Shown: piece by piece, positions 42,990 to 53,279 of the stretch
How positions within the stretch are numbered: position 1 is the first letter of the stretch
Layout: each line of letters begins with the position of its first letter
Assembly (NCBI GenBank): GCA_039566865.1
Contig: CM076954.1
Span: 8,688,001 to 8,752,000 of the forward strand
Length of the DNA: 64,000 nt
Direction of reading: 5' to 3'
From: Aurelia coerulea
Taxonomy: Eukaryota; Cnidaria; Scyphozoa; Semaeostomeae; Ulmaridae
Notes under the pieces: model-generated
What the model saw: the letters and a program-made list of their open reading frames with translations, nothing else
The model's database searches: none
Told to the model about the DNA's origin: nothing
Position numbers and translations under genes: made by a program

Positions 42990-43348
42990 AAGAAAAAGAA
43001 TAAAAGAAAGGGGGAAAAAAGACAATTTAGTCGTCGATTTAAACCTTGCACTTCAATTTCAATTGAATGTGCTCAGTAGTGAATACTGAAGTGGGTTTTG
43101 TGAAATATCGCTAAATATCGCTAGGGTTAAGACACTCGCGCACATATGCCCAAAGTGTAACTAGAACTGTGCGCTTTTCAAACACACGCCTCTAGGATAG
43201 GAGAATTTTGTTTTTATCCCATCAGCGAATTTGTTATGATCCGACTCAGCCAATCCATAGACACAAGAGAGAACTTAGTCTGGAAGCTAACAATGCACCG
43301 TTGTCCGAGTCCTTTGTTTCCCGTTGAGAACTTGAACCGGCCGATCAC

Positions 43349-45357
43349 ATGACCGTGAGAGTGCATCGAATTCACAACAAGACACGAAACCTAATGGCGA
43401 CTAAGGAAGCATTTATTAGCGGTGATGATTTAGACGCGATTTTCGGTCTTATTGACGACGATATCTTTGAAAAAGATGCAGAATTTACCAACTTGATAAG
43501 CTCTAACGTATTAGAGGTAAGTTTAGTTTGTATTTTGCATTCATTTTTGTACTTTAAGCGCAAAGATAATATTGTAGACATACGAATTTCTATAACTAGG
43601 CCCAACATTTTATAAATCGGAATGGTGGGATAGAAAGCAAAGACAAGGAAAATTGAATTTTAAAAACAGGCTAATAACTGAAAAAATTTGAGATTTGGCT
43701 CTTTTAATTTACCTGCTTTCTATCAGCCAGTGAACGAATTTTAACAAGAACAGGGTAGGCAACAGATGGTGGGTTTTCAAAGGCCTACAAATTACAATGA
43801 ATCATGTACTGTATCTGAACATATACGTATTCTTTTATATAAAGAAACTGCCTATAAGAAACTCAACTCTCAAATCGCCAAAAAATTAAGTAGGTCCAGT
43901 ACTGGGAAAATATAAGGTAAGAAACTACAGTATTTATTTTGATAAAGGAAATCCTCGACACGTTTTTACTTTACTTTCACTTGTTTCCTGTATCATTATA
44001 CTCGTAAGGTACTTGAGTAATGTCTAAACATTGGAAAGGCTTAAACAATCTTGTTTTTAAATACTCACAAGGGTAGGGGTAGTGAACATGAAGATTGTTA
44101 TGGAACCTCTAAGAAACTTGTAAGGAACTCTGAGTACTCAAAATCTGATAATTTAAAAAAATTTCCAGTACTGGCCCAAATTCTTAGTTTTTTATAAAAA
44201 ATACATGTAACATATGAATGAATGCCTGAATTAATGCCCCATGTTGACTCTGTTTCTTTCATTTTGTATTTTGCCAGGTATTCGAGGAGCCAGCTATTAT
44301 TTATAAAAGTGCTCAGTGTGAAAAGGTTTGCAAATCAACTAGAGGCCTTAAAAGGCATCTTACTATGGCACACAGCAAAGGAGTCTCACACCCAAATGCA
44401 CCAGCAGAGGTCAAAGTGGAATCCATACTGCACCCCCTCAAACTGAAGAAGCTTGTACAACATAGTATAGACAAATTTGAAAAAGAACAACTTTATCCTG
44501 ATGCTATTTTAACGGAAATAAAGGCATACAAAGACATTCTTAACATTACAGATATTTTGATAACCTATTCTTACATCAGGGAGGTTATATCACAATTTAA
44601 AGGAGATGCTGAACAATTCTATCGGCTCTTTTATAACTGTGTGACCAAAGAAGATAATTTTTTTAAGGACCTCAGCAGAAACTGCTGTTTGCTACTTGGA
44701 TTTGAGCTTGCTAATCATCTCCTTGCCCACTTAAACAAGTCAAGCTATGAAGGAGACATCATCAAGCAAAAAGCTGAAAAGATTAACTTTTCTGAAAAAG
44801 ATCATGCTTGCATTGGGTATTTCGGGGGATATGTTTTTGGAACATTTTACAGGAGGATTAGAAATTCCAAGAAATGGCAAACCACTAAAAGCCAACAATG
44901 CCTTGCTCTGCTTTTGGCTGGGAAATGCTCACTTAAATCTGGCGAGACTGAAAAAAGTGCAGACAAGCTTGTGAATGCTAAAAATAGGGGAGGCTTGTGG
45001 ACAGTTACAGCAGAAGTACTGAAAATATTTAGCATAGCTGAAATTCACTTTTGTGAGAGCTCATCTGCAGTTGTTTCTCAAATTTATTGTCCAAAACTTG
45101 TTAACCAATTACTCCAAGAAAGTGAAGTAATATCCAATTTCACATGTATTTGTAATAACGCTGAGCAAGTAGTGGAAAAAGAAGTTGCTATGGATATGCT
45201 TGAAAGCTTACTTACATTATATGTACGAGTAAGGGCCCATTCATATGCAAAGAACATCAAAGAAAAACACATGGTAGCAACAAAGAAGCAAAAGACTCGA
45301 TCTCTAAGGACGGAAATGAAAAGGACATCTTCTAGCCAAGAACAAGTGGAGGGATAA
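43349..45357 (+). CDS. P-element accessory protein with degenerate C2H2 finger (two exons)
   Basis: Exon 1 (43349-43516) ends at GTAAGT. Exon 2 (44278-45357) follows TTTTGCCAG, and both junctions are phase 0. ATG at 43394 gives about 400 residues; ATG at 43349 would add 15. Exon 1 is acidic (SGDDLDAIFGLIDDDIFEKD). Exon 2 opens with AQCEKVCKSTRGLKRHLTMA plus H, a C2H2 finger in which the first Cys is Ser (AGT). The remaining 330 residues are a helical domain of unknown function containing CIGYFGGYVFGTFYRR and a basic, Lys/Arg-rich tail. I recall similar proteins near P transposases in cnidarian genomes, but cannot name a family. Its place between the element end and the transposase marks it as part of the element. 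The intron (43517-44277) contains an R2 copy. Confidence 0.75.
43846..44205. repeat. Dispersed repeat R2 inside the accessory-gene intron
   Basis: It begins AAGAAACTGCCTATAAGAAA and ends CCCAAATTCTTAGTTTTTTA, matching 8955-9210 along its length with about 100 extra bases near the right end. It sits wholly in the intron and so does not damage the gene. Confidence 0.6.
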
Positions 45358-45589
45358 AATGTCTTCCATCTTTAATACAGTAGGGTATGCAGGAGTAAAA
45401 TGAGTAGGCTGGGGATAAAATTAGTCATATTGATTTCTGGAAAACCACATACAGTGAACTGTTAAATCAACATCCACAACATCAAGGAGGGCAGTTTCAC
45501 CAGTTGCAACTAGGGAACATCTGTGAATCAATATATATTAGCAAATTTATCCATATTATCCATTTTACCTCAATATTACTCATATATAT

Positions 45590-47160
45590 ATCAGCAGAGT
45601 TAATAAAATACGGTCCTGATGCACTTCACAATAGCCTCCCGACCATCATGAATGAAGCTTTTGAAAAACACAATCACATCGAGACAGGAGTTGGAATCTT
45701 AGTTTCACTACCAAAGCCAGGAAAAGTAAAAGGTCCAGTCAAGAACTTGAGGCCAGTTATACTGCTACCGATAATTAGAAAAATGCTGTCAAATATTGTA
45801 TTAGAAAGAACGAAGCCAAAAGTGGAAAATTTCCTGTCCAGATCACAAAGCGCATATAGACAATTTCGCAGTACCTCCGACATAGTTTGGGCACATGAAT
45901 GGCTCATAGCCAGAGTTCACGTGTACCAAGAAAAAATCTACATAACAGGGATTGACATGAGCAGTGCTTTCGACACCATAAAAAGAGAAAAGCTGTTAGA
46001 GATTTTATCCTCATTTCTGAACAGTGATGAAATCAGAATGATTCGACTACTATTGTCTAACACTACTCTTAAAATCAAATTAAACAACGTCAATACGGAA
46101 CCTTTTGAAAGCAACATTGGCTCACCCCAAGGAGATGCACTGAGTGGTACATTATTTTGAACATGCTTTAAGCAAGGTAAGATCCTTTTTCAATGTTGAC
46201 GAAACACTAACTTTCCCACAAGAAGCCATTTATGCTGATGATGCAGACTTTATAACAACTGATAAGCAAAAACAAGAAGATCTGAAATCATACATCAAAG
46301 ACATATTGTTAGAAGATAATCTGAAAGTCAATGAATCCAAAACAGAAGAGACAACACTTGAAAGAAAAATCAAAGTTCCTTACAGATGCGAAAAGACACA
46401 AGGAATCAATCTAAAGATCATAAAGCAAGATTGCGAAGAAAGATGGAGGGCGGTTAAAAAGTTAGGATCATTGTTGGGAGACGTCGAAGATGTGTCTAGA
46501 AGGAAGCAATTGGCAATTGTCGCTATGAACAAATTAAACAATATTTGGATCAGAAAAGACAAAATAAAGCAAACTCTGAAATTCAAGTTATACAAGTCCT
46601 TAGTCAAGCCAATTCTTCTCTACAACTCTGGCACTTGGGGATTAACAAAGAAAGAAGAAGAAAATTTAAACTCTTTTCATAGACAACAACTAAGGAGGGT
46701 ACTTAATGTTAAATACCCTGCACACATAAGCAATGAACAAGTGTACAGGCAAACTGGCGAAGATGTCTTATCCCTGGAAGTACTACGAAATAGATGGAAA
46801 TTATTTGGACATGTTCTACGATCACACCCAGAAACACCAGCGCAGAAAGCAATGAATTACTATTTTGAAAAATCAAATGCAAAGAAGTTTCGCGGAAGAC
46901 CAGTAATTACATTGCCAGTTTCATTACACAACGACATAATTATGCTGAAGAAACATAACACGTTCAAAAATAGATATAGCAGCATAACCCAGTTCAAATC
47001 GACAAATGATCTCGAAAGCTTAAGAACACTAGCGCAAGAGAGACAAACTTGGACAGCACTTGTTAACGACATTTATGTTGCTGCTAAAGCAGAAAAGAAC
47101 TAATTTTAGTTTTTCTATGCGGATATAGCTATTATATATATATTACTCATTTCACCCCTG
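45590..47160 (+). pseudogene. LINE inserted between the two P-element genes (R4/RTE-like polymerase)
   Basis: The polymerase runs in two frames, 45596-46160 and 46144-47103. Motifs in order: LPKPGKVKGPVKNLRPVILL, GIDMSSAFDTIKR (motif A), GSPQGDALSGTLF (motif B), a small deletion with shift, AIYADDADFIT (motif C), then SGTWGLTKKEEENLNSFHRQ, NRWKLFGHVLRSHPETPAQK and GRPVITLP. These resemble the R4/Dong or RTE-type 'endonuclease-reverse transcriptase' proteins of invertebrates. No endonuclease is present, so the copy is 5'-truncated. Apart from the one shift it is well preserved, which suggests a young insertion. It lies downstream of both P-element genes (stops at 45357 and 47237), where it would harm neither. 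Confidence 0.8.
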
Positions 47161-47236
47161 TAGACCTGAAAATATGTTGTTCTGAATGTTCAACTTGCTA
47201 CCTTGTTTATTTCTGCATGTTTTTCAAGCATATTTG

Positions 47237-50200
47237 TTAGTGATCTTCTGCATCATCTGGTCTGCAGCTTGCAGAAGCAATGGGGAGAAAAACTATTTGA
47301 TTTCTGATTGCATTGTCGTTGTACCCAAAATATCGCATTGTTGGGTTGTCTTTTCGCTGTCCAATTGCATGTTGCCTCCCAAAGTAATTTTCCAAGGGGT
47401 CTTGGCAAAAGCGCTCTGTAAGGATGTATTGAATACCATGTGACAGCAGGTATTTGGTGAGCTCAGTTACAGATTTCACTGTTATCTGCAAGCCTTCATA
47501 GGTCTGATATGAGATGAACATATTGGCTTTGTCACCTTTTGAATACTTTCCTGGTTTTCTTTCAATTGATGATAACCAATCTTTGAAATATTGCAGGAAA
47601 GTATCGTTGAGCCAGCCAAATCGTTCATCGCCTGTAGAGGTGTAAGGCATAAGTGTAGGTTTCTGTTTCATTATATGTTCTTTCGTGTTTCTAACATTTA
47701 GGCAGTCAAAGCATTTGTCCATCATTTCGCAAAACTTTGCTGTTGCTTGAGCGTCAGCGGGTCCAAATTTCTGCAGTGTGCAGCTGACAGTTGAACTGAG
47801 AACTTGTGCTGCCAGTTTCACATTCATTACAGAGTAGGAATTCAGCCTTATGTGATTGTATGTCAATCTTGGCAAAAGGTGGAGTCCGCATGCTAAATCC
47901 TCATAGAATAAATCAGCAATGTGACTCCACAACAAATGACTCCCATCATTCCACAACAACCTAGATGTATTTCCTGAACCAGATTTTGCGAGACAATTTC
48001 GTGCTGTCTTCATGAGGTGTGGAGGATCAGCAAAAAAGTATATAAATCTGTCACTGCTATAGCAGTTAACAGTTTTATACTCAACATCCTCAATGGAAAC
48101 AGGCACAGAATGCATTTTAAAAAATGTCCTATTGGTTGAGGCACCATCACAAGTAACAGCCATGACTTTCAGCTTGCATTGCAGCTCACATATGCTGACT
48201 GCTTTCCAGAACGATGGGTACATTTGGAATGATGTAGCCCCTGTTGTTGCAAAATTGGCAAGGCTAAATTTGAGTGGGTTTACAATGCTTCTAATCAAAA
48301 AGACAAGGACATGGGATGCAACTTTATCCACTTTCTGTAATGCTGCATAGTTAAGGTCAATGTCCCCTAAATTGACAAATCCAATGAGCTCCCCTGTGTG
48401 CTTGTCCCAGACAAGATTTTCCTGGATTTTCATTTCATCCATCAGAATGACAATGTACTTTTCTGCTTCAGAAAAATCCTTTACTTTCTCGCACAATTCT
48501 GTTATGATCCCCTTATTGAACCCCTGCTTTGGGCGAATGTAGTTCTTATAACTACGAAGTGTTCTCTGACTGGAAGGATCAGGATGCCAGTTTGCTTTTT
48601 CTCATCATAACGTAGCTCATCATAGGCAGAAGCAGACTTTGCTGCCAATCCCAGGCAAAACTTTATTACCATAGGATGGTAGCGAATACCAGTTTTAGAT
48701 GAACTTAAATAATTCTTCTGTTCTTCCCAAAATAAACGCATAAATGGTGGGATTTTCTCCTCATCAATGCCACTCATAATATCTGTCAAATCTTTGCGCA
48801 GATCTTGACTTACTGGGACTGCAGAGCTTTCAAGTTCTTGTCTTATTTCCTCAATTTGAGCTTTAAGTGCTCTGTTTTCAGCTCTGTACCCTTGAAGTGT
48901 GAATATGACCCTCTCTGTCGAGGTTTGGCTTATAGGGGCATTCAATTTTGCAGGAACTGCCAAGTTGTCCCTTTTCCTCTTGGCACCCTTTGCTACCTTT
49001 CTCTCACAACTGATGCAGTCATTGCATTGATTAGTAGCTGTAAGAATTTGGCAAGAAAGAGCTCTGTGGAATTCTGTCTGGTGGAGGGGGCTAATACCAG
49101 TGTCAGTAGCTTCACATTTTTTTGGTATGCAGTGGTTGATAAAAGAACCAAAGTCTGTTAATTCAATTTCCAAAATACCACAACAAATTGTGTATCCATT
49201 TACTACGGAAATTATACTGCACAATGTGACATTTTTGCATGATTTTTTGCAGATTTGATATATTTCATGCTGTACTGGCAGTTTCCAACCAAATACTCTA
49301 ATGAAAAAGTCAAGATGGCTGTCAACGTAAATCTCATAGTTTGGAATGATATGTGAATGATCAAATTTGAAAATATTCACACCAATGTCTTCTTTTTCTT
49401 CTGTTTGCCATCTTTCAAGCTTTAATGCATTCATCCTTGATATGAATTCTGAAATATTCTTGTAGCAATCAGTTGGTTTTTCTTGAACTTTCACCAATTG
49501 ACTTCTCTTTTCAATCAAAGATAGGGAAGATGTTCTTGGTTCTGTGGTGCAGCTGAAATTGTAAACAAGGAGCTATAAACATTTTCAAAGCATCAAAGAC
49601 GAGTACAGAATGAACCAGCAGAATATAAACCACTTTTTAAGAAACCAAGGGCTGATTTTCTTTGAATAGTACTCCCATGTCAAAAAAATTCCACCAGTTT
49701 TATTTGGACAATAAAGCTTTGTTTAAAAAAGTGATTTATATTATTGCAAGTTATTAACTGTTTTTGAAATATAACAATCATCACTTTATCCATAAAGAAC
49801 TGTTACACTGATTATTATCAATTATCTGTGTAGTATGTGACCAGACCCTGGGGAAGTCCAATGATCACATGATATGGGGATGCACCAGATGCTTTCTCAA
49901 TCTTAATTCATGGCATGAAACTGAATTTAGAATTAAACTTACGTTGTTCTAGAAACACTCTTTCTGTGGCAAGTTAGAGATGGTACGGATCCAGGTTTTA
50001 TGGTTGTTCTTCCTTCATCTAGAAATAAATAGGATTTTCAGTTTGCAACAACGTACTGTATGCATGCAACCTACATTTTTCTCCAAGTACGTGAAGCCAA
50101 AACGCAGAATTTTGTTTACTTTTTCAAGGAATTATTAGTACATTGAAGTCTGAATTAAGGGTCTTCATGAAAAAATTTACTGCATATCCAGCCTTATGTC

Positions 50201-50728
50201 ATAAGGCTAAGGATATGATATTTAGGTAATAATATTTGGGATGTCTTTTCTCGTGTGGATGTCTGTTTTGCTTTGTGTCTCTCTCCATTTAGTATCAAAA
50301 TTGGACTCAACATAATCTTTCATTCACAGAAATATTCTATCATACTTGTGTACCAGCTCTTATACTAAAACCTGAAAACCTAGAAAAATTAGGCCCATCA
50401 GCATCATATGGATAGAAGTTGTTTAAATGAATGCAAGTAAACGATAATCAAAATGAAATTAATCAAACAAATAAAAATAAAGAATGATATACTCACGATA
50501 GTTCAACTGGCTTGGATGAAAATGCTTCTCACATATGCGAATTGTGCGCTTTTCGATTTGGGCCCTTAGGCCTGCATTTATCACCCGATCCTTGGTCACG
50601 ATATTAATCAATTCATATCTCCATTTCTTATCATATTCGTCGTCACCAGAAGGAGCCTTCATAATACCAATTTTCGTATTCTTTCGATTACAATTACAGC
50701 CAAATATGGAGCAATTTGCGCCAGGCAT
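47237..50728 (-). CDS. THAP-domain P-element transposase (two exons, one frameshift)
   Basis: Exon 1 (50728-50497) starts MPGANCSIFGC and encodes a THAP zinc finger: Cys pair CSIFGC, Trp in KKWRYEL, then CEKHF. It ends at GTGAGT. Exon 2 resumes in frame at 49541 after CCACAG. It includes a coiled-coil stretch (AENRALKAQIEEIRQELE) and runs to a single-base frameshift near 48571, within LP/SQRTLRSYKNYIRP. From there it continues to 47237. The catalytic core is visible: first Asp in VILMDEMKIQ, second in VTCDGAS, final Glu in DPLENYFGRQH. The P-specific FADPPHLMKTARN block lies between. The full protein would be about 840 residues, longer than Drosophila P (751). It binds and cuts the element's own ends, using GTP in the Drosophila case. 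The frameshift may be real or a sequence error. Confidence 0.88.
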
Positions 50729-50898
50729 CTTGAAACAGCGAACACTTCTGCAACACTTCCCGGTACTCTCACATAGAAACTCCTGAAAACGATGCACTCT
50801 CAGGTGGACTGGGCCCGAATATTTTGAGTACAATAAGTTAGAACAATCGCTGATTGTTAGCTTCCAGACTAAGTTCTCTCTTGTGTCTATGGCCAATC

Positions 50899-51129
50899 AA
50901 ATCGCTAGAAATAACAATGGAAAACGCGGGCGTCGGCGTTTTTCTTCAAAAGTAAAGAAACGGAGCTGTGGGAAAATGGCCAAAACCATTAACCTTTCGA
51001 AGGGCGTGATACAGTCCTTTTTTAGCGAATTTGATGGGGTCTCGAGCTTTTTTGTGATGAACAGGACTTTTTCTCGAATCTTACCAGATAGATTTTTGAT
51101 ATCTGCAACGGTTCGCTCTAAATCAAAGC
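50899..51129. other. 231-bp island between the P element and a palindromic element
   Basis: The minus strand is open for about 75 codons (ERTVADIKNLSGKIREKVLF, then ITKKLETPSNSLKKDC), looks coding and ends at a stop near 50905. The plus strand is open as well. No family was recognised. It is the original flank shared by two insertions. Confidence 0.3.
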
Positions 51130-51138
51130 TGCGAAGAG

Positions 51139-53254
51139 AGCATACGAGTCAAATCTTTCAATAGGGCACAGGGAAGCACGCAAATCTTCAAATTTCACGC
51201 TTATAAGCCAATGATATCGCCGTATTCCGATCACATGACTGACAATCAAGGATGATATAAAGCCTATCCCATGATGCAATTTCGTCCGCAGAATAACATC
51301 GTGATGGCATGCGAAAGAAATTAGACGAAAAGGTCGACCACAGATTTTATCGTTTCTTCGTGTAAATCCTGTGTAGAGAAATGGGGAGTGTCCTTATCTC
51401 TTTTTTAACTCTACTGCTTTCTAACAAAGTTGATAAGATGTAAGGATAATCTTGTTTTCCAATCTCTCTTCAACGGGAAAGTGTGCGTGGCTGTTGTAAA
51501 CGTAAAAAACGCCAAAAGCACTGGTCAGCTTTCCGACTTTTTAACAGCTCACGCAAGGGACTTGTAGCTGAAATATCAGGGGATGAGACCTGAAACCTTG
51601 TTTCTTTCAATGAACCGAGAAGTCCCACGAAGTCCCCATGATTTATAAGATAACAGTGAGCCTTATAAAGCCTTAAACGTTCTCAAAATTATGGCCTAAG
51701 TACTGTGACCCACCGTCCCATTCAAATCGCGATTCAAATAATTAAACAGCGAGTAGCCTTCAGGTCTGATGATGTGTATGTTAAGAGAGAATCTTCGTCT
51801 ATGTAATACAAGTTCTGAGTGCATCTCCAGGTATGGACACTTTACTCCTTCGATTGTTTCCATGTTTTCGTTCGACGATGTGGTTATTTTGTTTAGACCT
51901 GTTGTTCTCTGACTCATACTCATGTGTAATGTCAACTGTCAACTGATTGTTTTGCCACGCGCGCGCGTTGCATATATCAAAAGTCCCATGTGCATTGTGG
52001 GATACGCTTTACATCCTCCTTGACTGACAATAAGGCTTTCGAGATAACTTTTCGAGTACCTTCACGAAAATAAAGTGGATATTCGAATAATAAAGATACA
52101 GAGCTGGTTTTACCATGAATTGATTTGAGAGGCCCTACTCCACATTTGTTTTTCTGCATTTGGTTAAAATCTCATCAGGGATCGGTGTTACATCGAATTT
52201 CATTCCTTCGAAAATTGGCCTATGTCCAAGAATTCTTCAGCAACGCTACAAATAAGATATAGCTTTCAAAATTCCACATGTTACATGAATTATGTCTAGG
52301 AATAACATGAAAATATTTGTTTTGTTGATTATTGAAAATCCTAGACGATTTAAAGCTATTTGCTGCCAAGAAACTAATGGGCCCACCTTCAACCGCAGCA
52401 GAATCCCAGTAATCGGCATTACATCACTCCTTTTCGCAATAATAACTAGCGGATACATTTACGAAAGACTTCACCACAAAATTAATTTCTTTCCACCATT
52501 TCATCATCGATAATTTCGATAAAATGTTATAAGACTTTACGGCCTCTGCTTCAACATCTTGCAAGACTTCCAAGGTGTTTGCAACAAGAAAACTTTGAAT
52601 CGACGGTAGTTGGACAGTGTGCTGCTGAGGCTGTAAAGTCTTATCTCATTTTGTCGAAATAATTGATGATAAATTGGTGGAAAGAAATTGGAACTGTGGT
52701 TAAGTTATTCGTTAATGTATCCGCTGGTTATTATTACGAAAAAGAGTGATTTAATGCCGATTACTGGGATTCTGCTGCGGGTGAAGATAGGCCCATCAGC
52801 TTTCTTGGCAGCAAATAGCTTTAATTCTTCATGGATTTTCGAAAATCACACAAACAAATATTTTCATGTTATTCCTGGACATAATTCATGTAACATGTGG
52901 AATTTTGAAAGCTATATCTTATTTGTAGCGTTCCTGAAGAATTCTTGAACATAGGCCAACTTTCGAAGGAATGAAATTCGATGTAACACCGATCCATGAT
53001 GAGATTTTAACCAAATACAGAAAAACAAATGTGGAGTGGGGCCTCTCGAATCGATTCGTGGTAAAACCAGCTCTGTATGTATCTTTATTAGTCGAATATC
53101 CATTTTTATTTTGTGAAGGTACTCGAAAAGTTATCTCGAAAGCCTTATTTTCAGTCATGTGATCGGAATGTGGCGATATCATTGGCTTATAAGCGTGAAA
53201 TTTGAAGATTTGCGGGTCTCCCTGTGCCCTATTAAAAGATTTGACTCCTATTCT
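51139..53254. mobile_element. Palindromic element with 9-bp TSD (family F1, copy 2)
   Basis: It begins AGCATACGAGTCAAATC and ends with GATTTGACTCCTATTCT, an imperfect inverse. The duplication is TGCGAAGAG/TGCGAAGCG (51130-51138, 53255-53263; one mismatch). The interior aligns with 11409-13078 arm for arm, with small indels that break the open frame found there. The left arm is interrupted by a separate element at 51247-52022. One-base differences throughout make this the older or less conserved copy. Confidence 0.85.
51247..52022. mobile_element. Nested element with 9-bp TSD (family F3)
   Basis: Ends CAAGGATGATATAAAGCCTA and the inverse of CAAGGAGGATGTAAAGCGTA give an imperfect terminal repeat of about 32 bases. 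The exact 9-base duplication ACTGACAAT lies at 51238-51246 and 52023-52031. The other F1 copies show the empty site (ATGACTGAAAATAAGG). Length is 776 bases. A 79-codon minus frame (51696-51935) has no known domain. Confidence 0.8.
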
Positions 53255-53279
53255 TGCGAAGCGGGGGTTTCCCTTTTTT

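Larger units (their letters stand above)
43256..50891. mobile_element. Two-gene P element with perfect terminal repeats
   Basis: A 39-base perfect terminal inverted repeat beginning CATAGACACAAGAGAG lies at 43256-43294 and 50853-50891. It is flanked by an exact 7-base duplication GCCAATC (43249-43255, 50892-50898). A 12-base subterminal inverted repeat GAGAGTGCATCG lies about 100 bases from the left end (43357-43368) and about 90 from the right (50790-50801). This parallels the 31-bp ends and 11-bp internal repeats of the Drosophila P element. Inside, an accessory zinc-finger gene (plus) converges on a THAP/P transposase gene (minus). A LINE lies between their stops. Total length is 7,636 bases. 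The transposase has one frameshift, so autonomy is doubtful, but the ends look fresh. Confidence 0.92.

Noticed and set aside
43201..43255. CRISPR-like or bacterial features anywhere in the window
   Set aside because: No spaced direct repeats, ribosome-binding sites or operon-like gene order occur; introns and LINEs show eukaryotic nuclear DNA.
50883..51164. 93-codon plus-strand open frame right of the P element
   Set aside because: It starts inside the P terminus and runs through the TSD into the next element; the shape is incidental.
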